18,905 nucleotides of DNA from Oscillospiraceae bacterium (GTDB taxonomy: Bacteria > Bacillota > Clostridia > Oscillospirales > Butyricicoccaceae), in NCBI GenBank assembly GCA_902797555.1, contig CADBTM010000097.1:1-18905 (forward strand), written 5' to 3'. The position numbers were made by a program, and so were the translations under genes. A model generated the notes under the pieces. It ran no database searches. It was not told the origin of the DNA and saw only the letters and a program-made list of their open reading frames with translations. Positions 6,852 to 13,470 of the stretch are shown here, in pieces; the first letter of the stretch is position 1, and each line of letters begins with the position of its first letter.

Positions 6852-7861
6852 ATGTTCCAGACCTCCTTCATCCGCGCCCGGAGCTGGTCCGCGGTGAGCG
6901 TTTGCACATAGCCCTTGCCCGCCTCGTCCACCAGCACCGCCGCGATGCCGTCGCGGGTGCGCTTTTTGTCGTGAGCTGCCGCCCGGAGAACGGCTTCTCC
7001 GTCCCCCTCCCACCGTGTGGGCAGACCCAGCCGGGTCAGCAGGGGGATGAGCCGCGCCCGCACCTCGGGCGCGCACATGGGGAGCATGCCCAACGCCACG
7101 CACTCTCCGTGGTAGAGCGTCCCCGCCGACACGGCCTCGATGCCGTGTCCCAGAGTGTGTCCGAAATTGAGCAGACGGCGCAGCCCCTGTTCGGTTTCAT
7201 CCTGCTCCACCACCGCTTTTTTGATGGACAGCGCCCGATAGAGCAGGTCTTCGATGTTGTCATAGGGATCACCGCGTTCGATGTCCCGAAGCAAGGCGGC
7301 GTCGGAGGTCACCGCCATTTTGACGGCCTCCGCCATGCCCTCCGCCCGCAGACGGGGCGGGAGGGTGCACAAAACATCCGGGTCGATGAGCACCGCCTTC
7401 GGGCGGTAAAAGGCGCCCACGATGTTTTTCACCCCATCCAGATTGACCCCGGTCTTTCCGCCGATGGAGGAATCCACCTGAGAAAGCAGGGTGGTGGGGA
7501 TATTGTAAAAGTCGATCCCCCGCATATAGCTGGCCGCGGCAAAGCCGGCCAGATCGCCGATCATGCCGCCTCCCACGGCGGCGACGCAGTCGCCCCGGGT
7601 AAAGCCCTTTTCCAGCATGCGCCGCAGCAACAGCTCGACGCTTTGCAGGGTCTTGTGCTTCTCTCCCCGGGGGAGAAGTACGGTCTCCGCCCTGCCGCAG
7701 CAGGCGGCAAAGGTGCGGAGATACTGCTCCGGCACGCCGTCGTCGCTGACCACCAGCACCTGCCGATCCAGCTGCAGCAGCGTCCCGGCCTGACCCAGCG
7801 CCCCCCGCCGGATGACGATGTCATAGCCTCCGGCGCCGTGATTCACCCGCAAAACGCTCAT
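6848..7861 (-). CDS. aroB: 3-dehydroquinate synthase
   Basis: This enzyme cyclises DAHP to 3-dehydroquinate, step 2, using NAD and a divalent metal. The protein is 337 aa, slightly shorter than most homologues. Signatures are GGGMIGDLAGFAAASYMRG (97-115) and IPTTLLSQVDSSIGGKTGVN (121-140). The metal ligands are expected to be Glu178 (in EAVKMA), His235 (NFGHTLGH) and His251 (HGECVALGM). The start at 7861 gives an ATGA overlap with the stop of pheA; the longer open frame upstream is out-of-frame pheA sequence. It is the second gene of the operon. Confidence 0.96.
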   Translation of the reverse strand: MSVLRVNHGAGGYDIVIRRGALGQAGTLLQLDRQVLVVSDDGVPEQYLRTFAACCGRAETVLLPRGEKHKTLQSVELLLRRMLEKGFTRGDCVAAVGGGMIGDLAGFAAASYMRGIDFYNIPTTLLSQVDSSIGGKTGVNLDGVKNIVGAFYRPKAVLIDPDVLCTLPPRLRAEGMAEAVKMAVTSDAALLRDIERGDPYDNIEDLLYRALSIKKAVVEQDETEQGLRRLLNFGHTLGHGIEAVSAGTLYHGECVALGMLPMCAPEVRARLIPLLTRLGLPTRWEGDGEAVLRAAAHDKKRTRDGIAAVLVDEAGKGYVQTLTADQLRARMKEVWNI

Positions 7862-8967
7862 TTCAGCGCCTCCGTCAGACTCCGGTGTGCCTGAAAGCTG
7901 CCCGCCACCCGGACGGTGTCGCAGCAGCCCGCCAGCTCGTTCAGCATGCGTTTGCCCTGCTCCGAGCCCACGTCGCCCTCGGCCTCGGCATAGAAATAGT
8001 ATTCCCACATCAGATCCTGCCGGGGACGGGAGCGCAGGGTGCGCATGTTAAATCCGTATCTTCCGATGATGTCGATGGCCTGCGCCAGCGCGCCCGCCTG
8101 ATTGCGGGTGGTGAACAGCAGGATAAAATGGTCGCCCATCCGTCCGCCCAGACCGTTGTAGACCGTGCGGCAAAACACGCCGAAGCGGGTGGTGTTCCGA
8201 TCCCCCTTGTTGATGTGCGGCTCCAGCACCTTCAGTCCGTAAAGCGACGCCGTTTCCTCGCTGGCGATGGCGGCGATCCGGCGGGAGCCGGCCTCGGCCA
8301 CCTGCTTTGCAGCCATGGCGGTGTTGGCATAGGGTACCTGCGTCCAGCCCTTTTTGTGCAGATAGGGGGCGCACTGCTCCAGCGCCTGGGGATGGCTGAT
8401 CACCGATTCGATGTCGTCCATCCGCGTATCGGGCAGTGCCACCAGATCGTGCTGCACAGGGAGCTCGTACACCCCGTTGACAAACAGGCTGCCGTCAAAC
8501 ATCAGGTCGGTGACCTGTCCCACCTCGCCGGCGGTGCTGTTTTCCAGCGGGAGCACCGCGCAGTCGCAGTCCCCCGCCTCCACCGCCCCATAGGCGGCGG
8601 CAAAGCCGGAAAAGCCCACCCGTGCGGCGGAGGGAAAGATCCGCCCGGCGGCGATGTGGGCAAAGGCGCCCTCGGTGCCCGAATAGGCCACCCGCATGCC
8701 CTCCATCAGCTGACGCTGATACTCCCTTGAGACCGCCATGGTGTGGTTGAGATAGAGGGCATAAAAGGGACGCAGCCCGTCATCCTCCACCCGGAGAGCG
8801 TTTTTCTCCAAAAGCTCCTTTTCCCGGGCGGCGTCCAAAATGGGCAGGCCGTGCTCCTGCTTGTATTCCGCCACCTGACGGACGGCAGCCATCCTGCGGG
8901 TAAAAAGCTCCGCCATTTCCTCGTCGATGCGGCCGATCTCCGCCCGCGCCTGCTGCAGCTTGTCCAT
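7858..8967 (-). CDS. pheA: Bifunctional chorismate mutase / prephenate dehydratase (P-protein)
   Basis: This 369-aa protein turns chorismate into prephenate and then phenylpyruvate, the phenylalanine branch. Residues 1-88 are an AroQ-type chorismate mutase with Lys36, Asp45, Arg48 and Glu49 at the positions of E. coli Lys39, Asp48, Arg51 and Glu52. Residues about 92-268 are prephenate dehydratase, with PLENSTAGEV (140-149) and the catalytic TTRF (259-262). Residues about 278-355 are an ACT domain for Phe sensing; AGAL (291-294) fits the GALV motif, but ESRP is replaced by RSRP (312-315). The ATG at 8967 is preferred over an in-frame TTG at 8973 because AGAGGG lies 7 bases before it. First structural gene of the aromatic operon, placed directly behind the attenuator. 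Confidence 0.95.
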   Translation of the reverse strand: MDKLQQARAEIGRIDEEMAELFTRRMAAVRQVAEYKQEHGLPILDAAREKELLEKNALRVEDDGLRPFYALYLNHTMAVSREYQRQLMEGMRVAYSGTEGAFAHIAAGRIFPSAARVGFSGFAAAYGAVEAGDCDCAVLPLENSTAGEVGQVTDLMFDGSLFVNGVYELPVQHDLVALPDTRMDDIESVISHPQALEQCAPYLHKKGWTQVPYANTAMAAKQVAEAGSRRIAAIASEETASLYGLKVLEPHINKGDRNTTRFGVFCRTVYNGLGGRMGDHFILLFTTRNQAGALAQAIDIIGRYGFNMRTLRSRPRQDLMWEYYFYAEAEGDVGSEQGKRMLNELAGCCDTVRVAGSFQAHRSLTEALK

Positions 8968-8996
8968 ACACAATCCCTCTTTTCCGTGCCGTTATG

Positions 8997-9025
8997 AAAA
9001 ACGGCTCTGCCGGGTGGCAGAGCCG
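8997..9025 (-). terminator. Attenuator terminator of the pheA leader
   Basis: A perfect 10-bp stem, CGGCTCTGCC (9025-9016) with GGCAGAGCCG (9011-9002) and loop ACCC, is followed by TTTTTC. It lies 17 bases after the stop codon of the Phe/Tyr leader peptide and 29 bases before the pheA ATG. A terminator inside a transcribed leader, ahead of the first gene, is the mark of attenuation control. Confidence 0.9.
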
Positions 9026-9042
9026 CGATCCTTCGATCCGAT

Positions 9043-9156
9043 TCAAGCCTTTCCCGATGTGCTTTCCTGCGTATAGGAATAGGAATAAAAATACGCAGCA
9101 AAAAAGCCCGCAACGTACTTTGCGGCAAATCCGTTGTCGGCAAAGCTGCGCTTCAT
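9043..9156 (-). CDS. Phe/Tyr-rich leader peptide of the aromatic operon
   Basis: This is a 37-aa peptide with ATG at 9156 and TGA ending at 9043. It has an excellent AAAGGAG ribosome site (9171-9165) and lies downstream of a strong promoter. It contains 5 Phe and 5 Tyr, with 7 of 11 residues aromatic in FFAAYFYSYSY (18-28), and no Trp. The peptide itself probably has no function. Translation of the Phe and Tyr codons would report the charging of tRNA-Phe and tRNA-Tyr. Codons 23 to 27 lie in the loop of an inverted repeat, and a terminator follows the stop by 17 bases. By analogy with the enterobacterial pheA leader, starvation would stall the ribosome and allow read-through into pheA. The reading is mine from sequence; no experiment supports it yet. 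Confidence 0.85.
   Translation of the reverse strand: MKRSFADNGFAAKYVAGFFAAYFYSYSYTQESTSGKA
9067..9098 (-). repeat. 8-bp inverted repeat around the Tyr/Phe codon run
   Basis: CTGCGTAT (9098-9091) and ATACGCAG (9074-9067) are perfect complements with a 16-base loop that holds leader codons 23-27 (Phe-Tyr-Ser-Tyr-Ser) and the first base of codon 28. A ribosome stalled here covers the left arm and frees the right arm. GCAG (9070-9067) plus AGC (9063-9061) can pair with GCTCTGC in the left arm of the terminator, a weak antiterminator candidate. Confidence 0.6.
9100..9125 (-). other. Terminator-like pause hairpin inside the leader gene
   Basis: CCGCAA (9125-9120) and TTGCGG (9113-9108) form a 6-bp hairpin with a 6-base loop. 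It is followed by GC and six T (9105-9100), which also encode Phe18-Phe19. It may act as a polymerase pause that synchronises the leading ribosome, or as an early termination site. Confidence 0.45.
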
Positions 9157-9192
9157 GGGAAAAGCTCCTTTCCGATTTGCTTCACTGTATTA

Positions 9193-9221
9193 AAGATACC
9201 ACATTCCCCGCCGTCCGTCAA
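9193..9221 (-). promoter_or_regulatory. Promoter of the aromatic amino acid operon
   Basis: On the minus strand TTGACG (9221-9216), 17 bases, and TATCTT (9198-9193) form a strong SigA-type promoter with an extended -10 (TGG directly before TATCTT). Transcription should begin near 9186, about 30 bases before the leader peptide ATG. Confidence 0.85.
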
Positions 9222-9252
9222 CGGGATATGCGCACAAATTGAAGGGGTCAGA

Positions 9253-9289
9253 TTGGAAAAAACCGCGATTTTATTGGAAGTTTTTCCAA
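9253..9289. repeat. AT-rich inverted repeat between dus and the pheA promoter
   Basis: TTGGAAAAA (9253-9261) and TTTTTCCAA (9281-9289) are perfect inverted repeats. The right half also holds TTGGAA, four bases, TTCCAA (9274-9289). It follows the dus stop, but no T run follows it on the minus strand, so it is a poor terminator. It lies 32 bp upstream of the -35 of the aromatic operon and could be a protein site. Confidence 0.4.
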
Positions 9290-9296
9290 ACGCTCC

Positions 9297-10295
9297 TCAA
9301 AAATGGCGCACACCGCCGCCCTCGGGCGGTGCAAAGCCACGCCCCGGCACCACGGGACAGGCGGCAAAGAGGGCGTTGACCGCCCCGCAGTATTCCCCCC
9401 GACGGTTGGCCTTGAGGACGGCCTTGAGGGGGCGGGCGCTGTTTTCCATGGTGCAGGCAAAGTACGGCCACAGCTCCTTCATCCGGCGCAGCAGATTGTT
9501 GTCCTCGGGGATGACGGCGTCATAGGCGGCATAGATCCCGTCGTGAAACGCCTTCAGCCGGTCGGTGTTCAGCGGCTCGCCGCCGCGCAGCTCCTCCGCC
9601 AGCGCGGGATCTGCCGCCAGTCCTCTGCCCAGCATGACCCGCTCCACCGAGGGAAAGCGCCGGTGAAACTGCGCCCAATCCTCTGCGGTAAAGAGATCCC
9701 CATTATAGCACACCGGGTTGCGGCTGACGCGCAGGGCATAGGCAAAGGCCTCCAGATCCACCTGTCCCCGATAAAACTGACTGCGCAGCCGGGGATGGAC
9801 GATGAGCTCCTCCAGGGGATAGGCGTTGTAGATCTCCATCAGCCGGGGGAGCTTGTCCGCGTCGGTGACGCCGATGCGTGTCTTTACCGACAGGCGCAGA
9901 CCGCATGCTTCGGCGGCCTCGCAGGCGCCTTCCAGCAGCCGCTCCAGCCCCTCCGGGTCGTCCAGCAGCCCGGCGCCCTTGTGCTTGCTCACCACCGTGC
10001 CCGAGGGGCAGCCCAGATTGAGATTGACCGTCGTCCAGCCCATCTCGGCCAAAAGCTGCGCCGCCCACGCAAAATGCTCGGCCCGCGCCGTAAGCACCTG
10101 GGGCACCAGCGGGATCTCCCCGTTGTTTTCGGGCAGCACGTCCGCCAGCTCCCGCTTGCTGAACACGCCGTCGCCGCTGGGGGACAAAAAGGGGCTGTAA
10201 TACCGGTCGACACCGGAAAACAGCTGACGGTGGATCCGCCGGAAGGCGGCCTTGGTGACCCCCTCCAGCGGTGCCGCCTCGATGTGCAGGGTCAC
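9297..10295 (-). CDS. dus: tRNA-dihydrouridine synthase family protein
   Basis: This flavoenzyme reduces uridine to dihydrouridine in tRNA loops. The 332-aa protein shows the family features of an FMN-binding TIM barrel: NLNLGCPSGTV (91-101) with the catalytic Cys96, KTRIG (138-142) and IVHPR (165-169), then a helical C-terminal domain. Which uridine it modifies, and which Dus subgroup it belongs to, cannot be told. The start is GTG at 10295, one base after the TGA of the amidohydrolase gene, with AAGGGA upstream, so it is co-transcribed and probably coupled. No convincing terminator separates it from the promoter of the aromatic operon. Confidence 0.92.
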   Translation of the reverse strand: MTLHIEAAPLEGVTKAAFRRIHRQLFSGVDRYYSPFLSPSGDGVFSKRELADVLPENNGEIPLVPQVLTARAEHFAWAAQLLAEMGWTTVNLNLGCPSGTVVSKHKGAGLLDDPEGLERLLEGACEAAEACGLRLSVKTRIGVTDADKLPRLMEIYNAYPLEELIVHPRLRSQFYRGQVDLEAFAYALRVSRNPVCYNGDLFTAEDWAQFHRRFPSVERVMLGRGLAADPALAEELRGGEPLNTDRLKAFHDGIYAAYDAVIPEDNNLLRRMKELWPYFACTMENSARPLKAVLKANRRGEYCGAVNALFAACPVVPGRGFAPPEGGGVRHF

Positions 10296-10296
10296 C

Positions 10297-11871
10297 TCAG
10301 TCGTCCCTTCTCAGCAGCTGCCGTCCGGCCAGCACGCCGGTGGCCTTGCCGTCCTTGACGGCGACGCACCCGTTGACCAGCACATAGTCGATGCCCACAT
10401 TGTCCAGCTCGGGATGGGTGTAGGTAGCCTGATCGCAGATGGTTTCGGGATCAAAGAGCACCAGATCGGCGTCCATGCCCTCCCGGATCAGTCCCTTGGT
10501 GGAAAAGCCGTAGACCATGGCGGGAAGATAGCACATCTTCCGGATGGCGTTTTCCAGCGTGATCACCTTGCGCTCCCGCACATAGCGGCCGAGGATCCGG
10601 GGGAAGGTAGCGTATGCCCGGGGATGGCCGCCCTTGCCGTTCAGGTGGCTCATGCCGTCGGTTCCCACCATGGCCCGATCCCACCGCATGACCCGCTCCA
10701 CGTCCTCCTCGCACATGGAGTGGAAGATGCCGCTGACGTTGAGCTCGTTTTCGGCCAGCAGGTCGCACTGCAGGTCGTAGGGATCGACGCCCAGCTCGTC
10801 GGCGATGTCGTTGAGCATCCGTCCGCCATATTCGGGATGGCTCTTGCAGCCGCCGATCATGGTGTAGACAAAGCGCTCGTGAGAGCTCTTTTTTCCGCAG
10901 ATCACCGGGCGCAGCTTTTCCCGCTCCACGGGATCCCGCAGCATTTCCACCAGCTTTTCCACGCCCAGCGTGTGCATGGATTCGGGGATGTTGGTGTTCA
11001 GTCCGGTGGACGACGCGGTGTAGGGATATTGATCGCAAAAAACGTCATACCCCTCGTCCACCGCGTGCTGCATCAGAGAGATGGTGGCCGCCGTCTTGTT
11101 CCAGTTCATTCTGCCGCCGGTGGCCTTGTGGTGGGAGATGACGCACCGTGCGCCCGAGGCGCGGGCGACCCGCAGCATCTCGTCGGTGGCCTCGATCAGC
11201 CTTGTGTTTTCGCCCCGCATGTGGACGGTGAAAATGCCGCCCATCTCGGCCACCACCTTGCACACCTCGATGAGCTCGTCGGTGTCGGCATAGCTTCCGG
11301 GAGGATAAATCAGACCGAAGGAAACGCCCAGCGCGCCCTCCTTCATGCACCGGCGCAGCAGCTCCTTCATCTGCTCCATTTCGCTGTCGGTCAGCTTGCG
11401 GTCGGCATAGCCCACCACGGCGGCGCGCAGATTGCCGTGTCCCACCAAAAAGGCGGAGTTGACCCCGCAGGGACGATCCAAAAAGCGAAGATAGTCTCCC
11501 ATGCCGTGACGGGCGGCCATGCTCTCCTTGTCGTCCTCTCTCGCACCGGTGACGCGGATGCCGTCCTCCTCAAAAGCGGAGGCGATGGGCGCGGGGCTTT
11601 CGCCGCACATGCCGCCCACAAAGGTGGTAATGCCCTGCTCCAGCTCGCCGGCACAGGGCAGGTCCCATTCCAGCACCATATCCTGATGGCTGTGGACGTT
11701 GATAAAGCCGGGGCTGAGCACCTTGCCCGTGCCGTCGATGACGGTCCCCGCCCCGGAAAGATGCTGCCCGATGCGGGCGATCTTTCCGTCCTTCACGCCC
11801 ACGTCGGCGTGATAGCCCGGGTTGCCCGTGCCGTCGATGATCCTGGCGTTGCGGATCAAAATATCATACAT
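10297..11871 (-). CDS. N-acyl-D-amino-acid deacylase-type amidohydrolase
   Basis: This is probably a cytoplasmic metallo-hydrolase that removes acyl groups from N-acyl-D-amino acids. The 524 aa match D-aminoacylases. The beta-alpha barrel carries FINVHSHQD (57-64, metal ligands His60 and His62), GGMCGESPAP (87-95, with the family Cys89), HMRGE (217-221), ISHHKA (245-250) and GTDGM (403-407, catalytic Asp405). The N-terminal strand segment with DGTG and the C-terminal GLIREGMDADLVLFDP are typical of the amidohydrolase superfamily. The exact substrate is unknown; a dihydroorotase- or dipeptidase-like activity is possible but fits the motifs less well. It has its own promoter within an 11-bp inverted repeat and precedes dus. 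Confidence 0.88.
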   Translation of the reverse strand: MYDILIRNARIIDGTGNPGYHADVGVKDGKIARIGQHLSGAGTVIDGTGKVLSPGFINVHSHQDMVLEWDLPCAGELEQGITTFVGGMCGESPAPIASAFEEDGIRVTGAREDDKESMAARHGMGDYLRFLDRPCGVNSAFLVGHGNLRAAVVGYADRKLTDSEMEQMKELLRRCMKEGALGVSFGLIYPPGSYADTDELIEVCKVVAEMGGIFTVHMRGENTRLIEATDEMLRVARASGARCVISHHKATGGRMNWNKTAATISLMQHAVDEGYDVFCDQYPYTASSTGLNTNIPESMHTLGVEKLVEMLRDPVEREKLRPVICGKKSSHERFVYTMIGGCKSHPEYGGRMLNDIADELGVDPYDLQCDLLAENELNVSGIFHSMCEEDVERVMRWDRAMVGTDGMSHLNGKGGHPRAYATFPRILGRYVRERKVITLENAIRKMCYLPAMVYGFSTKGLIREGMDADLVLFDPETICDQATYTHPELDNVGIDYVLVNGCVAVKDGKATGVLAGRQLLRRDD

Positions 11872-11898
11872 GCGAAGTCGCTCCCTTTCTTTTTCTGA

Positions 11899-11942
11899 TT
11901 TCTTGCTTTATCATACTGCATTTTTTCGGGAAAAGCAAGAAA
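11899..11942. repeat. 11-bp perfect inverted repeat flanking the deacylase promoter
   Basis: TTTCTTGCTTT (11899-11909) and AAAGCAAGAAA (11932-11942) are perfect complements 22 bases apart, with centres 33 bp apart, about three helical turns. The right arm covers the -35 box and the left arm starts right after the -10 box of the minus-strand promoter. This placement suggests an operator for a dimeric or looping regulator. Confidence 0.6.
11910..11938 (-). promoter_or_regulatory. Promoter of the deacylase-dus operon
   Basis: On the minus strand TTGCTT (11938-11933), 17 bases and TATGAT (11915-11910) form a SigA-type promoter. The predicted start lies about 30 bases before the ATG at 11871, which has GGGAG upstream. 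Confidence 0.7.
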
Positions 11943-11986
11943 AGAAGCGTTTTCTTTGCCCGGTCTCCGTATTTTTTCCCGTGTTT

Positions 11987-12004
11987 CTGCCAAACTTTTG
12001 GCAG
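11987..12004. repeat. 18-bp dyad immediately upstream of the spoVAC ribosome site
   Basis: CTGCCAAA (11987-11994), CT, TTTGGCAG (11997-12004) is a perfect palindrome directly before AGGTGAAAG and the spoVAC ATG at 12017. It could be an operator or, in RNA, a short hairpin next to the ribosome site. I could not assign the forespore SigG promoter expected for spoVA genes in the 145-base gap. Confidence 0.5.
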
Positions 12005-12016
12005 AGGTGAAAGAAC

Positions 12017-12463
12017 ATGAAGCTGGATCGAAAGGAATATCTTGCCCTGTCCCAAAAGGCGTCGCCCCCCTCGCCTTCGCTGAAAAACGTGCCCGCCGCC
12101 TTTTTTACGGGCGGGGCGATCTGCGCCTTGGGACAGTTTTTCAAGGGGATCTTTTTGGGCTGGGGCATGGAGGACAAGGCCGCGGGGACGGCAGTGTCGG
12201 TGACCCTCATCTTTCTGGGGGTGCTGCTCACCGGGCTGCGCCTTTTCGAGCGGGCGGCAAAATGGGCGGGCGCGGGGACGCTGGTGCCCATCACCGGCTT
12301 TGCCAATTCGGTGGCCGCTCCCGCGCTGGAGTTCAAAACCGAGGGGTTTGTGCTGGGGGTATGCGTCAAGATGTTTTCCATCGCAGGGCCGGTGCTCACC
12401 TTCGGCATCAGTGCCAGCGTGCTCTACGGCCTGCTTTTGTATCTGTTCGGAGGGGCAGCATGA
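12017..12463 (+). CDS. spoVAC: Stage V sporulation protein AC
   Basis: This is an inner-membrane protein of the spore that forms part of the SpoVA channel for dipicolinic acid and calcium, with mechanosensitive behaviour reported for the Bacillus protein. The 148 aa follow the family throughout: AFFTGGAICALGQ (28-40), LLTGLRLFERAAKWAGAG, VPITGFANSVAAPALEFKTEG and VLGVCVKMF. Several hydrophobic segments fill most of the chain. The ATG follows GAGGTGAAAG. It overlaps spoVAD as ATGA. It resembles spoVAE, and the two are paralogues. The presence of this operon indicates that the organism forms endospores. Confidence 0.95.
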   Translation: MKLDRKEYLALSQKASPPSPSLKNVPAAFFTGGAICALGQFFKGIFLGWGMEDKAAGTAVSVTLIFLGVLLTGLRLFERAAKWAGAGTLVPITGFANSVAAPALEFKTEGFVLGVCVKMFSIAGPVLTFGISASVLYGLLLYLFGGAA

Positions 12464-13470
12464 CCGGCCGCCGCGTGGGGGACACACTGTTTTTCGACGA
12501 GCCGGTGTGGGTGGAAAGCTGCGCCGCCGCCGTGGGCAAAAAGGAGGGCGAGGGGCCGCTGGGCGCCTGCTTTGACTATGTGGCAAAGGAAAACCGCTTT
12601 GGTGAAAAAACATGGGAAAAGGCCGAGCGCCGCATGATCGAGCTGGCCTGTCAGCACGCCCTCAGCAAGGCCGACCTCACTCCCTCGGCGCTGGACTGTG
12701 CGCTGGGGGGCGATCTGCTCAACCAGTGTGTCTCCACCAGCTTTGCCATGCGGGGTCTGGGCATGCCCTATCTGGGGTTGTACGGCGCCTGCTCCACCAT
12801 GGCGGAAAGCCTGCTGCTGGGAGCGGTGCTCACCGCCGGAGGCTGGAGCCGCAAAGCCCTGTGCGCCGCCTCCTCCCACTTTTGCTCGGCCGAACGGCAA
12901 TATCGCTATCCGCTGGAATACGGCGGTCAGCGGCCGCCCTGTGCCCAGTGGACGGCCACCGCCTGCGGCGCGGTCATCCTGTGCGATGCGCCCCGTCGGG
13001 TGCGCCTGCGCGCCGCCACCGTAGGGCGGATCTTTGACCCCGGCATCACCGACAGCGCCAACATGGGCGCCGCCATGGCGCAAAGCGCCTACGAAACGCT
13101 GCGCACCTTTTTCCGGGACAGCGGCACCGCGCCCGAGGACTATGCCTGCATCGTCACAGGCGATCTGGCCGCCATCGGTCACACCATGGTAAACGAGCTG
13201 TTCGCCCGGGATGGGGTCACGCTGGGTGGGCGCTATCAGGACTGCGGCCTGCTGCTTTACGGAAAGGAGCAGGACGTCCACGCCGGAGGCTCGGGCTGCG
13301 GATGCTCGGCCGCCGTGCTGTGCGGTCATCTGCTGCCCCGGCTGGCCTGCGGCGAACTGAAAAACCTGCTGTTCTGCGGGACGGGCGCACTGATGAGCCC
13401 ACTCACCGCCAATCAGGGGGAGACCATCCCCGGCATCTGCCATCTCATCGTATTGGAGGGAGCGAAATGA
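12460..13470 (+). CDS. spoVAD: Stage V sporulation protein AD
   Basis: This soluble, thiolase-fold subunit binds dipicolinic acid and helps load it into the forespore together with SpoVAC and SpoVAE. The 336 aa begin with the typical VGDTLFFDEPVWVES segment and contain LYGACSTMAES (108-118), with Cys111 at the thiolase nucleophile position, and YPLEYGGQRPPCAQWTATA. Catalysis is not expected; the fold is used for ligand binding. The ATG at 12460 follows GGAGGGG and overlaps spoVAC as ATGA; a longer open frame upstream is a shadow. It overlaps spoVAE in the same way, so the three are translationally coupled. Confidence 0.95.
   Translation: MTGRRVGDTLFFDEPVWVESCAAAVGKKEGEGPLGACFDYVAKENRFGEKTWEKAERRMIELACQHALSKADLTPSALDCALGGDLLNQCVSTSFAMRGLGMPYLGLYGACSTMAESLLLGAVLTAGGWSRKALCAASSHFCSAERQYRYPLEYGGQRPPCAQWTATACGAVILCDAPRRVRLRAATVGRIFDPGITDSANMGAAMAQSAYETLRTFFRDSGTAPEDYACIVTGDLAAIGHTMVNELFARDGVTLGGRYQDCGLLLYGKEQDVHAGGSGCGCSAAVLCGHLLPRLACGELKNLLFCGTGALMSPLTANQGETIPGICHLIVLEGAK

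Noticed and set aside
8968..8973. A TTG start for pheA two codons upstream.
   Set aside because: AGAGGG is too close to the TTG and correctly spaced for the ATG at 8967.
9001..9030. A T-box look-alike on the plus strand (GGGTGG followed shortly by CCGCG).
   Set aside because: The spacing is wrong for the T-box GGGTGG-N-ACCGCG, it lies on the strand opposite to the operon, and it is explained by the terminator hairpin.
8994..9242. An 82-codon open frame on the plus strand over the leader region.
   Set aside because: It has no ribosome site or family likeness, and it lies antisense to the promoter, leader peptide and terminator.
9253..9289. The AT-rich inverted repeat as the terminator of the deacylase-dus operon.
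   Set aside because: No T run follows the stem on the minus strand and the stem is AT-rich; it is kept only as a repeat.
10252..11898. A 548-codon open frame on the plus strand, and similar long antisense frames such as 2827-4125 and 1049-2008.
   Set aside because: They mirror well-supported minus-strand enzymes, have no ribosome sites, and their residue make-up is that of GC-rich antisense frames.
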